Source of the DNA: Echinometra lucunter
Lineage: Eukaryota > Echinodermata > Echinoidea > Camarodonta > Echinometridae
Length of the DNA stretch: 64,000 bases
Assembly (NCBI GenBank): GCA_029962745.1
Contig: CM057159.1
Span: 28,847,898 to 28,911,897 of the forward strand
Reading direction: 5' to 3'
A program made the translations under genes and the position numbers. Positions within the stretch are counted from its first letter, which is position 1, and each line of letters begins with the position of its first letter. A model generated the notes under the pieces. It did no database searches. It saw only the letters and a program-made list of their open reading frames with translations, and was not told where the DNA came from. This document shows positions 37,801 through 49,383 of this stretch, one piece after another.

Positions 37801-39442
37801 AAAAAAGAAAAAGAAGAAGAAGAAGAAGAAGAGGGAGAAGGAGAAAAAGATGGAGAAGGAGAAAAAGAGGGAGAAGGAAAAGAAGAGGGAGGAGGAGGGG
37901 GGAGGAGGAGGAGGAGGAGGAGGAGGAGGAGGAGGAGGAGGAGGAGGAGGAAAAACCTTTCATGTTTCAAGGAGAATTGAACCCAGGCATCAGTGTGCTT
38001 TAAGTGAATAGAGATGGACAAGAAAGATAAACAGTGAAAGTTTGAACAAAATCAGACAATCCGTTCAAGAGTTATGAATTTTGATAGTTTAAGTAAACCC
38101 CTATTATAGGGATCATTGAGTTGGCAACTTTGCCAGCATCTGTGATGCCATTGTGGACAACTCTCCATTCATTTTGTGTATGATTTTTCCAAAAAAAATG
38201 GATTTATATGAAATCAAAAAAATTAATGCTTGCAGAATTGATGTAGCCATGTCATACTCAAACAGTAAATCATAAGAATTTCTATTTTTCTTGAAAATGA
38301 AGAAAATGTTAAATTATGCACACAAAATGAATGGAGAGCTGTCCACTATGACAACACAGATGCTGGCAAAGTTGCCAACCCAAGGATCCCTGTAATAGAG
38401 ATTTGCTAAAACTTTCAAAATTCATAACTCTTGAACAGATTGTCCGATTTTGCTCAAATTTACACTGTTTACTCTTCTTAGTCATCTTTATTCACTAAGA
38501 GCACACTGATGCCTGGGTTGCATTCTCCTTGATATCTGCCTCGCATTTGCCACTTCACTGGATAGAGGCACAGAGTTTACTCTAGATAATTAGATATAAA
38601 TTCTGAAATGCAATTTCTGGATTCACTTGTAAATTGTCACATTCATATATCATATTCTTTATCTCCTCACTCTTTATGTCTTTATTTCTAACTGACAGGT
38701 GGAAACTTTAAAAAATCGCTCTCTCTGCGCATGTCCAGAGAGTGTATTAGATGCAACAGCAGTATTAACATCGAACTGTCATGTAAGTTTATGGCACCCT
38801 TTGTCTGTTTCCTATTTTTAGCAAAAAAAAACTAATCATAATTCTTAGCCTCTGAGATGAGACTACAAGGCAAGCTTTATAGTCTATTGCTTGTAAAGCT
38901 GTACAGAGGAGATTGAGCTTACTTTTACTAGTTTTGGACGGCCAATGTGCGAATTAGCGAGATACATCAAGGAAAAAGAAAATACGGTTTCATTGTCTGT
39001 TCCATTAGCTTGAAGAAGAAAGAGAAAACATTTATCAAATATGTGTTTTTAAGCATCCCGCTTTGCTGGGAGTGTTACTGTTAAAATATCTAAAGAAAAT
39101 AGTTGTATAATCATATATTTATTTAGATCCTGCAGTGGATATGTAAATTTACTTTATGTAAATTTTCATTTGTTGTGTAGGTTGAAAGATTCAAAGAAAA
39201 CCCTCTAACAGATTAAAGCTTTCATGATGACAAATACCCCGAACGAGCTCCATGCTATTATTTTTTTTGTTGTTCATATTAATTTTCCTTTATCTTTGTA
39301 GGTGACGCCCCCTCCCGAGGTTATAGCCCCCGAGTCTTTGCGTGCCTATGTCGCCAGCGTGGTTAGGTTACTCCTTCAAATCATCAATGACCTTCACTTG
39401 TATCGTGTCAGGGAAAATATATGCAGAGATATCCCATTGTAG
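34836..39442 (+). CDS. Gene A: secreted helical protein, candidate cytokine, five exons
   Basis: Exons 34836-35063, 35815-35874, 36926-37111, 38699-38782 and 39302-39442 (TAG) give 232 residues. All four introns are phase 0, with gtaagt donors and NAG acceptors. Exon 1 (76 aa) has a signal peptide (core YLTVVGMVCCLGI, likely end near residue 30), a furin-type RTKR at 43-46, then a Cys-started amphipathic helix CKLDQGIHRQLTEIERDI. Exon 2 has 20 aa, exon 3 has 62 aa (helical, NST sequon at 149), exon 4 has 28 aa with SLCACPESV, and exon 5 has 46 aa with helix SLRAYVASVVRLLLQIINDL and a final Cys at 227. The mature part has six cysteines. Genes B and C share this plan. A four-helix cytokine acting through a cell-surface receptor is the leading idea, by inference from exon phases and helices. 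An unrelated secreted helical family is the alternative. Confidence 0.82.
36524..36830. repeat. A/T-rich minisatellite in intron 2 of gene A
   Basis: Units close to AATAGATAAACAATAAAATG and longer units containing AAAGAAAGGTTTATAGATGT are repeated. Tyr/Ile/Phe-rich open frames on the minus strand come from this repeat. Confidence 0.88.
37640..37952. repeat. (GAA)n then (GGA)n purine tract in intron 3 of gene A
   Basis: Over 300 bp of GAA and GGA triplets in a gene transcribed left to right, so the pre-mRNA would be strongly purine-rich here. The Lys/Arg/Glu, Ser and Phe/Leu open frames are repeat artefacts. Confidence 0.95.
37962..38532. mobile_element. Fold-back MITE of about 570 bp in intron 3 of gene A
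   Basis: The left arm (TCAAGGAGAATTGAACCCAG, GCATCAGTGTGCTT, AGAGTTATGAATTTTGA, GGATCATTGAGTTGGCAAC, AACTCTCCATTCATTTTGTG) is matched in inverse order by the right arm ending CCTGGGTTGCATTCTCCTTG. The arms are about 200 bp each with a short AT-rich centre. No coding capacity. Confidence 0.85.
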
Positions 39443-39796
39443 TGACGTCAGCATTCCAACTAGCCATCACAGACTTCTGCCCAGGTCATTAACTCGTAAC
39501 GCATGTCATTTTATTAGCCAAGAACCCTATGTATTAATCAATTATGATCGTGAAATCTATTTATCTACACTAATGATATCTATCTTTTTGTTCATCAATT
39601 ACATTTCACTTTTCTCTTCATATTTATTGCCTACAAGGTTTACGAGATGACATTCCCTTTGGCAGTATTTATATCAAAGACAACTGTTTTGTCTCTAAAA
39701 TAATAACACATTCACGTGCATATGAAGCCTATTTTAAGATCTGATCACATTGATAGGATATGAGTGTTGGTATTTATTTTCGTCTTAACTTATTCT

Positions 39797-39802
39797 ATTA
39801 AA
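39797..39802 (+). terminator. Candidate poly(A) signal ATTAAA for gene A
   Basis: ATTAAA lies 355 bases past the gene A stop. A canonical AATAAA is found only at 40685-40690. Either could be used. Confidence 0.3.
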
Positions 39803-40800
39803 TGTTTTTATATGAATATGTCTATTTTATGTACTATTTATTTATTTCATATGAAGCTGTTAGCAAAATATAGGAAAAGATATCAAATGGATGTTAACTC
39901 GGACTAATATCTTTATATTTGAAATGGAAATACTTTGTTGTTTCTTCTTGTTGAAATGTAAAGAAATGTAAAGAAAGCATGTTTGGATATGAGATGACGA
40001 TGGACTTGACTAGAATTGATTCGCATGAGAAATATTGATTTTTGATTGGAAGGTTTTCTGATGTCCTTGATGCTTCGCCAAGAACGGAATAATCATTTGA
40101 TATAATATCTTTGTAGATTTGCTATTCCTGAAATTATTCATCTTCAAAGTAAGTTGAAAAAGAAAATATACTTTATTCTCGGATCAATGTGATTAAACCA
40201 TCATTAGAAACTGTGTACACGATCTCGTTAAATCTCGGAAAATTTCGTCATACTGAGTGTTTCTCTATTTCCGTTCAGAGAGAGACAAAGTGATAAGAAA
40301 GTAAGACAATCCGTGTCCAAATCACTCCAGGGAAAAGTAGAAATTCAGCTACGAGAAGAAGTGTTTAAAAAGTTATCGTACATGTATAAACCATTACTAT
40401 TTATCTTGATCACTTTAATGTGCCATCAGTTATCAAAAGAGGTTTTTGTTCTTTTTATTTTTCTATTTTTTTTTTTTAAGATTAAGCAGTTTCATATTTG
40501 TGTCATGATCCATCTAATGGTATCTGAAGTAGACATAATGTATAAGTTGTATTCGTATATTATTGTGCTATTCGTTTGGGATACGTGCAATTTGAAATGA
40601 ATTCTATCGGAGCATTATTTTTTGGCTGGATTTATTGGATGCCTGAAAATGAAAAATCATGCAGAGATTATATTAACAGCGATGAATAAAGTCACATTAT
40701 TTTTGTGCCTAAACAAAGCTTTTAATGAAAACATCATTGGGTTGAGTCTCCATATTATTTCCAGGAGTCTCTGCTTTTGAGGGGTAGGTAGTAAGAGGAC

Positions 40801-41545
40801 ACTATAGTAATGGGGGGGGGGAGGAGGAAGAGAGAGGTTAGGGAATATATAGCAGTATGAGACTAGAAAAGAGGGAGAGAAAGAGAGAGAGAGAGAGAGA
40901 AAGGGAAGAAGGGGAATAGAGAGGTGGAGAGAGATAGAGGGAGAGAAGGCGGCGATAAGAAGAGGGAAATAAAGAGAGGGAGAGAGGAGGAAAGGAGGAA
41001 GAGAGTTGTGGGGAGAAAGAGAGACAGAGAGAGAGAGAGAGAGAGAAAGGAGGAGGAGACTATAAAAGAGAGAGAAACGGAGAGAAAGGAATTAGGGAGG
41101 AAGGGGAGGGGAGATGCGGGGAGAGAGAGAGAAGGAGGAGGAGGAACTATATAAAAGAGGAAAAACTATAGAGAGGTAGAGAGGAAAGGAGAAAGAAAGA
41201 GGTGGGGAAGAGAGAGAGAGAGAGAGATATAGGAAGGGGGACTAGAAAAGAGGAAGAGAGAGAGAGAGAGAGATAGGACGGAAGTGAGAATAGAGAGGTA
41301 GGAAAGAGATAGAGGAGGAGGAGACTAGAAAAGAGGGAGAAATAGAAAGATAGGAAGGAGGGCTGGGAAGAGAGAGAGAGAGAGGTGGGGAAGAGATAGA
41401 ATGAGAGGAGGAGAAGACTGGAACAGAGGGCGAAAGAGAGAGAGAGAGAGAGAGAGAGGTGGGGAAGAGATAGAATGAGAGGAGGAGAAGACTGGAACAG
41501 AGGGCGAAAGAGAGAGAGAGAGAGAGAGAGGAGACGGGATGGAGA
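40801..41545. repeat. Interrupted (GA)n tract of about 0.75 kb
   Basis: A long purine tract with higher-order duplication: a unit with GTGGGGAAGAGATAGAATGA and GGAACAGAGGGCGAAAG occurs twice between 41386 and 41515. Arg/Glu and Ser/Leu open frames here are not genes. Confidence 0.93.
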
Positions 41546-43046
41546 GACTGGAGTGATTATATAGCCTATTATCTGTTGAATGCCATGCATGAATATTAAT
41601 GAAACAGGATGAAGTAAAACTGAAACAGGAGAAAGAATGCATCATGCTACGGTTGCTGCGATTATTCATTAAATGGATACAGTTTTAATGGAAGGAGGAA
41701 GCAACACATCATGGATCAAGACAGAGAATAATGAACATGATGAAGACAAATTCTGAGCGGATGGCTCCTAAAATGCTTAATAAGAAGATTTGTATGTCTC
41801 TGTGATATGTCCAAGTACAATTCGATTTTAATATAATTCAGATAACAGTCACTTGGTTTCGTTAGTGGAATGTACGATGCATCTTTACTTTCCGAGATAA
41901 TAATCATAAAATTTACATAAGCTTCATTTAGTACATTTTTTAAATGTTATTCAACAAAGTTTCCCACATAGTTATTAGATATTCATATCATCAAAACCAC
42001 TATCTATTACAATCCTTTGAGAGAATACAAAATTCCTTTATTACTTAATAAGATTCTGTGATTCAATACACTCTTTAAAGTTTTTTTTTTTTACTAGTAA
42101 AGTCTTATCATGCCACTGAAAATTGTTGATATTTATGCATGAGGTTGATTCCATTATAAGACCTAGAATAACCTTTTATTTTGGCATACAATGAAATTTC
42201 GATTATCACTGCAATTGATGATTCTTTGGTGAGGAATACATTATTTTGGTGTTTTAACATGACATTTTGCCATTATCTCCCCATATAAAATCATGCTTAA
42301 ATGCTAAGTACTATTTTACTATTATACTCGACATCAAGATCAATTCATTTCTAACTATTTCCAATATTATTTTTCAAGGTTTTTGAATGAATACGGATTC
42401 ATAATCATGCACTTGCTATTTAACTATCAATAGCTCAAATAAATATCGAATAATAAACATTACATAAATAACATGATTATTATTGTTATTAACCAAACTT
42501 GACATTGATCAAAATCGTGCTGCTCTTTAATTTGATGATTCATCTTCAGCTCATATCATGCTGACAAGAACAAGTAGCAAAATGCATCCAAATAACTGTC
42601 AGCCTTAATGAAAAAGTAGGGTCCTCAACAAAAACTATCATGCTTTTGCCATGTTTGCAGGGGAAAAGATAAAAACGTTTAAGTATAATAAGTTTAAGTC
42701 TTTACACATTTACAATACCATATTAGAATATTAGGAACTTATTCTAATACTATAGCACTTGTATCTATGCAATTGTACACAGTTTTCTCTTGATCTTGGC
42801 GTCAATAGAATTACTATTACCTCAGCTTTACATAGTCGAGTTGCTCAAAGGCACTGAAAATGTGCTGTCAGTTACTTTTCCCCAAGTATTCATTAGATAT
42901 ACACCCGGGTTGAGAGAAACAAATAGTTCTTTGTCAAAGGCATTAGCAAAAAGAACTGCACATACATCAATAATTGTAGTGATAAGAGACCAGTATGCAA
43001 ACAAGTATTTTTAAGAAAGTGTTTGTACTTTCCTACGAGTTTTGTA
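41546..43046. other. Intergenic AT-rich DNA
   Basis: I see no supported gene or repeat in this stretch between gene A and the 43.0 kb transposon. Confidence 0.5.
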
Positions 43047-43841
43047 TATAGACCAATTTCACCTCCGGTTTATGTATTTGGCCCTCTATCGGCGACGCCA
43101 TTGCTGCGGTGGGCAAGCGCGCTGACCGCGATTGGCTCTGTGTACAAAATGAATGTAAGATATGAGATATGCCCCGATATTGTTCCATTTACTTTTTTCC
43201 AGATCAATAAAATTAAAGCATGGATACGTGGGTAGATGAGGTAAGACAATGGCCATATCTGACAGATGAAGGTATAATGTATTTTTGTACTTTCGATGGT
43301 TTTTCAACTTAGTTTTGTCAGTAAAAGTTAGATTGCTGCATAGAAGCCGTAGTAAACAGGAGCCATAAATCTTACCCTGTTTACAAAGTCATGTTTTCAC
43401 TCATTGAATTTTACGCCAAAGTACATAATGATAATGTTTCTTGACTTCAAAGTCCTTTCTGTTGATGTTTTTACCCACTGGCGACGAATTCCTTCACATT
43501 GCTTACGGAAACCTGTGTAGGGAGTACGGCTTCTCACACAAACAGGCTTCACGAGTCAAAAGCGAGTGAATTTCGCACTCAGTTAGCTTCCAATTTTTAA
43601 ACTTTCTCTAATTCTTGTGGCATTTGAGCACCGCACAGATGCGACCTGAATTTCCCTGATAATTTCTCATTGCAAATATAAAAAATAAATCTGCATATAC
43701 TGGTCAAAATAGACAAAAAATCGAACGAATGTACATAACGCGCTATTGACTTGTGTACTATAAAAGTTAGAACGCCCACCGCAGTATGTCGAACTGTGTC
43801 GAACAGTCTGCTGCCCTCTTGCGTTGTGAAATTGGTCTATA
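43047..43841. mobile_element. Non-autonomous DNA transposon, about 795 bp, perfect 16-bp TIRs
   Basis: The left end TATAGACCAATTTCAC and right end GTGAAATTGGTCTATA are exact reverse complements. The subterminal CCGCAGTATGTCGAA region and the left GCTGCGGTGGGC are also partly inverted. TA at each end suits a Tc1/mariner-like target site. Only short frames lie inside. Confidence 0.72.
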
Positions 43842-44193
43842 GGCTACTCCTTTAAGAAAAAAAATGTTTGCCTATATATTATTTATTGATAAAAGAAAAG
43901 TGCATGTGTACAATAATCCTGTGGATGAATTATGAAAAGGATGTAAGCATAGCCATCGACGTACTTCAGTTATTTGAAATGATATTACTCTTAATTGTAC
44001 AAGAATTAAGAGTGACTCAATAAATAAGTATACATTATGGAAATCATGAATATGATATTATGATATTAGAATAATAGACCTGAAATGTCTCTACAAATGC
44101 ATGCAAAATTTGAAAGTATGTTAGATGCTAAAAGACTACAATTTGCAGACATACATCATAGATGTTTACAGTAATATTAAGATAGAGAATAGA

Positions 44194-44693
44194 TTAAAGG
44201 CATTGGCTAACTTTGTGAGTAGCTGATTTAAAAAATTCTCAAACTAAGATGAAACATGTGTATGAGTACTTGTATTTGTACTCTGAAACCAACCCTGAAA
44301 CCAACAATAATTTGGAATGAAAAACTGTAAGTTAGACGCAAACGGCGATTTTATTATCCTTCGTCTCACGAGACAATCACTAAGAGGATCACTTTGCTTG
44401 AATTTGAAAATGCCGTTATGTGCCTCCCGCAGCAGTGATACGCCAATACACACAGAGCGGTAAGGTGAGTCATACGCGCATGCGCACTCCTTATGTCTAT
44501 TCTGTGCAACCAACCCTCGTATATTTTTCAAACATTGGTTCACATTTTTTATATTTAAAAATACTTCCTGTGGATATTATACTTTGAAACTTTCAGACTG
44601 GTATTTTTACACTATAACCCTTATGTTTATCCCATTTTCAAGTAACAAAACAAGATTTTTAAAAATCATAACAATGTTAACCAATGCCTTTAA
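44194..44693. mobile_element. TTAA-flanked MITE, copy 2 (both ends intact)
   Basis: TTAA then AGGCATTGGCTAAC on the left; GTTAACCAATGCCT then TTAA on the right, a 14-bp TIR with one mismatch. The interior matches copy 1 at 7226-7784. Length, TIR and TTAA target site suggest piggyBac-type mobilisation. Confidence 0.82.
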
Positions 44694-44886
44694 ATAGTAC
44701 AGAATGCTTATAAAGCATACTCGTTTATACTGATATCAACATTATATTGTAATTATTACAATATATTGTTTACTTCAGTTTCGTTAATATTTCCAGAATA
44801 AGACGACCACTGTCTACAGTTCCAAAGAATTATCATTAGAAACTCGAATAGAATAACTATATTTACAAAAGCTTACGCTACAATAT

Positions 44887-44892
44887 TTTATT
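44887..44892 (-). terminator. Candidate poly(A) signal for gene B
   Basis: TTTATT on the plus strand gives AATAAA on the minus strand, about 450 bases beyond the gene B stop codon. Confidence 0.4.
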
Positions 44893-45345
44893 TTTTACCA
44901 TTGAGATGTGTCAGATTTAACATTTCTCGACAAAATCTGGATTTGGACAATTTCAACAAGAACTTTGTGCGATATAGGCTATAACATTCACAGAACATGC
45001 GCGGGTTTATCATGCCTAAAGTGATAAGCAAAATGCCCCGATTATGGTTATTATTTTTAAACAATAACTATTGTATTTCGATGGCGAAATACTGTTCTTA
45101 TCATGATAAAAGTCGCTTTAATAGTTCATTTCGCTCGCTTGAATAAATTCAGAAACTGGAAAGTTGTTGTCCAGGCCAGAGGCACACTTCACCATCACCC
45201 CTCGGAGAAAATGTCCCTAATTAGAATGTAGAGATCACCCTATAACGCATCAATATGATGACAAGGGTCAATATATGTTACTATTACTACAATAAGCTGA
45301 TATTCATAGATAAATAAATAACGAAATACATAGGATCGGACGAAA

Positions 45346-48300
45346 CTAATCGGCCAAACATATAGCACGATAGCAATCTGCTCGACCTGTATCGGTAATC
45401 TCACGGCCACCAAGGTGCCTGACAAAATCCGTGATGCAGTGCAGCTTCTCACGCCAGACGAGCCAGAATCTGGAGGCAAAAAAATTGGTAGTGCCGTCAT
45501 CTCGTTCTAGCCATGGCTCCTCGTTCGTTGGTTCCTAAGAGAAGGAGAGAAAATGTCATTTGAAATTATACCGGTGTATACGTATAGTAGTAGAGGCAAG
45601 AATTCAAAGTACGCCATTTATAGCTCTAACTTAATTGTTTTATTAACAAAATTTTCACCCCTCCTCAGGTTTTCGGGCCTTCGTCAGTATACGGTGGAGT
45701 CATGGGTGGAGTTGTCGAAACCAATTCATCGATCTCTCGATGAACCAAATACATGTACGCGGCCGCCTGTCGTGTGCACATGCTCAAATCAAAATCTCCC
45801 CATAACCCTAACCGTATGTCCCCATACCAATTGCTTTTTGGTTTGCTTGTTTTTGTTTTTTTTTTTCCTTTTACGGGGACGTAATAAAGCCTTATAGTTA
45901 ACACATCCCCATACCACTAGTTTTATCAAACTACATATATATATCGTGATAAGGGGGGGGGGGGGTGAGAGGAGCGCACTACCCCCCCCCCCCCTCGCAT
46001 TCCTCTTTCATTAGAAGCATGAGGGAAAAAGTTAAATACAAGTTTCAATGGGATGGATACGCCATGTGATTAATGATAGTCTATTCGAATTTCTGGTTGA
46101 GAAATTTCCGAGCGTTTTGTAACCACTGAATTCCGCTGCTAGATAACTTTATTTTGATAATACTCACCACTGTTACGTTATAACCAGCTAACAGTGGACA
46201 GTTCTCTGCAACTGACTTGACCTGAAAAACAGAGATATATTCATCGCGTCTTAAATGGTGATAATTTTTGTTACAATAAAAGAATTGATTTACTATTGTT
46301 TATAACAAGTTTGGACCGGAGAAAGGAAAAAAAAAAGAAAAAAATAAATAAACAAACGCCATGTGCACGAATATCAAGAAAAGTATCGACAATAGCCACA
46401 ACACAAATAACAGCCAAACAACATGGTTACAATACCGACTTGCGATTGGAGCTTATATACTCATTCTTCAATTTGCTGCTGTTATTTACTTATTTATTTA
46501 TCTTTTTAATTTTTTATTTTGAAGGGGGGGGGGGGTAAAAAGGGGTAAATCTTAAAATTTCCTATACCAGCAAACAAAAATTGTTTTAAAAAAGGTTATC
46601 AAATTATACAGGTAGCTTTTAGGTACAAATTGAAAACAGGCGCGGAGCACAATAATGTCATTATTTATTTATTTATTTTTGTCTTTTCTAATGCGCCGGA
46701 GTATGCTGTGTTGGTTTTTGAAGAGGGCTACATGTGACGGTTATAAACCCCTCTTGTGCCCCACCGTTTCACCCGACCCATATTATGATTGCTGGGCCCT
46801 CTGGGAGAACATTACATAGTATTGAAGAGGCTACCCTCGGTAAATAAGACATATTGTTATCATCATTATTATCATTGTTGTTGTTGTTGTTGCTCTTATC
46901 ATTATATTTCTTTCTTTCATCTCATACAAGTAACTTTATTAATATATCTATAACAAATATTTGCATAATATATCCAAATGTTTCAAATCACTGATATTAA
47001 GGAAAAAATACTGAAATACTTAGTTGACTGCCCTTCAATCGTGATATTCACGAATAAATTTACAACTTAAATACTAATGTAATCATAACTTAGATTTGTC
47101 CACAATGCTTTAGCAAGTAGCCTTAACTTTTGTTTCTATTCCAAACCTTTTAACGTAATCTTTATAGGCCTAAATAACATATCTATTAATATGAATTAAT
47201 CATAAAATTCTTTAGTTCTGCAATATTGAATCAACTTTTCATACCTAAATTATCAATTAAGACTTCTGTCTGAAAAAACATTATAAAAATCATTTGTTGA
47301 ATTATTTTTCCAAAATACCTTGACTCTTTTGCATTCCAGATACCTTGGCATTGTCGTCTCTTGACATTTACATACATTACACTGATTATTACTTACTATA
47401 TTCCGTTGATTTTGAATAGATTGTCTTTTGATAGTAATATTCCAAGGAGAAGTTTAAAATCAAATTGTTTTATTCTGTTATCTTTTATATACTTAAATTT
47501 GAAAAGCATAACTATTCTAATCAAAGTCATTTGTAACTTGAAATCAAAAACAAATTTTGAAAAAAATACGTTTTTGTTTGGTTGTTTTGTTGCTTTCATA
47601 GATCTTATACATGTACTAATTAAATCACCCGATCAAATTCTCTTGACTGTACTCAGTATACTGTCGGTTTTGTCTTATTTTATCACATTATCGGAAACGC
47701 TTATTTTTCATTTTTGATTGCTGAAAATGACATAACAATATTTTTCTTATTCTGAAACATTTGAAATATCAATGATTTCTTTCCAACATCTGTTTGTTAT
47801 TATTGTTTAACATTCATCTTCCCGAAGTCAACCTATCTTTTAAAGAACAACAGTTTGTTAGCATAAATCATTTTTAATACTGTTATTCCAAATGATTTTA
47901 TTACCGAAATAACATGTACTTTAAGATATCAATGAATCGAAGATTCGCACAAACACTTAATAAACTCAGATAAAACTGTAGTAAACTTCTATCAGTATTG
48001 TTGTTATCATTGTTACTCACCTCGCAATATAGGTCTGTTAATTGTGATTCAACTTTTTGAACCAGTGTACCTATGCTTCTTTCTTTAGTCACTGTTAGCT
48101 TTGTTAGATTATTGACGAGTCGTGCATCTTCCCCAAATTGTGTCATTCCTTTAAAGGCCTCATTAAGTACGTATGAGATCATCTGGAATGTGAATGTTTA
48201 TATTGATATTTATAATAACAGTTTTAATAGCAGTACAGGTAATGATAGTAATAATGATAATGATGATAATAAATTTATAAAGGCCCTGTTTACATTTGCT

Positions 48301-49383
48301 GCCGGGGGCAGTGCTACGGGGAGGGGCAGGAGGCAGCCGCTCCCTATGATTTTTTTTCAAGTGATAAGAAGAACAAGAAGAAAAGAAAATATGCTGGGTC
48401 ATTTAATACGCAAAATCCAAAATTGGTCAAAGTTAAAAACCAGAACACCCCCCTATCAAAATACCCTGGCGCCGCCCCTGTTTGCTGCCTTTGCAGCTTC
48501 ATAGGTAATAACTGAGAAGCTAACTAAGAGTACTAGATCAATGATTATTTTTCATGAGTGATTGACCTACACTTTGGTTGTCTGGACAGTCGTGCCATTT
48601 GCGTTGCCAATCGAAGAAACTCCTATTTCCTGGTAGCAATTTCACTTTCTATACAAAGAAAAGTGCCAAAAAATCATTATTATTAGTTTGTAACATTTTA
48701 TGGTGAGTGAGTATTAATGAAATAGGCATACTGTGGTCAGACAATGTGAGTAACATTTCGACAAGCACATGTTAAAGACTGAAATTACTGCAAAATTTTC
48801 TTTTGAAGCTGCAGAGGAGATGTGTTTTTTTCCCCCTGCCTGAAACCACAGTGAAAATGAAAAATACTTCATAATGCACTCCTTATATAAAACGATTGAT
48901 TATCATGTTGTGTCACAGAGAGTTTTTTTTAATGTGATTTCTTTAGCTGAATGTCAATTTGTACATTTGGATGGGCGATACACTCTATTTCAGATTGGAT
49001 GATATTTGAAAAATCGTTTTAGAAGTTATTTTTTTGAAGATAAGATTAATTGGTGATAAGCCAATCTTAATTACCAATTTGTATCTTTATCTCAAATATT
49101 TGCTACGTTTATGTTATCAAGATATTATACTCACTTCAAATTCACTAGTTTGCTGGTCTTGGAGATTGTCTTCAAGCTGCTTTAACCTGCTGGTTAAATT
49201 ATGTGATAGGAAACAAGCTGCCGCATCAATTGTCCCGTTTGGGCAAATTGAAGACACATCTTCGTCACTGCTCGCTGATCTTTCTTCGATATATCGACTC
49301 CGCGTGAGCAACGCAAACTGGAGCAGCAATACCGCCACCAACGCTAGCTTTTTGTGTTGTATATGCATCTTTCCTTTTAACAT
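45346..49383 (-). CDS. Gene B: secreted helical protein, candidate cytokine, five exons
   Basis: On the minus strand the exons are 49383-49135, 48648-48571, 48182-48021, 46221-46168 and 45534-45346 (TAG). They give 243 residues, and all four introns are phase 0. Exon 1 (83 aa) has a strong signal peptide (LALVAVLLLQFALL) and a Cys-led helix CFLSHNLTSRLKQLEDNL. Exon 2 (26 aa) carries FFDWQRKWHDCP; it is too small to appear as an open frame but has a good branch region, acceptor and gtaggt donor. Exon 3 (54 aa) ends DLYCE, exon 4 (18 aa) has CPLLAG, and exon 5 (62 aa) has FWLVWREKLHCITDFVRHL and ends ADCYRAICLAD. Eight mature cysteines and sequons NGT, NLT, NLT and NVT fit a secreted glycoprotein. 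The CPLLA motif and tail link it to gene C, and the plan links it to gene A. The cytokine role is inferred, not shown. Confidence 0.82.
46222..48020 (-). other. Intron 3 of gene B (1.8 kb)
   Basis: Contains a G run near 46525, a worn repeat with GGGCCCTCTGGGAGAACATT at 46792-46815 followed by GGCTACCCTCGGTAAATAA, and a 118-codon hydrophobic plus-strand frame at 47361-47717 in AT-rich DNA that I do not accept as a gene. Confidence 0.55.
48290..48490. repeat. Dispersed repeat fragment in the 3.9 kb gene B region (intron 2)
   Basis: The word CCCTATCAAAATACCCTGGC followed by GCCGCCCC at 48451-48478 is nearly repeated in inverse form at 55810-55835 (GGCGTCAGGGTATTTTGATA). The shared, GC-rich edge points to fragments of one mobile family of unknown type. 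Confidence 0.45.

Noticed and set aside
37620..38021. Lys/Glu, Ser and Phe/Leu frames around the purine tract
   Set aside because: Repeat-coded, and located inside intron 3 of gene A.
39342..39650. 102-codon plus-strand frame at the end of gene A
   Set aside because: It is a shadow frame of gene A exon 5, which is supported by its acceptor, phase and family pattern.
47361..47717. 118-codon hydrophobic frame, membrane-protein-like
   Set aside because: AT-rich DNA translated in this frame gives Ile/Leu/Phe by chance. It lies in intron 3 of gene B on the other strand and has no family resemblance.
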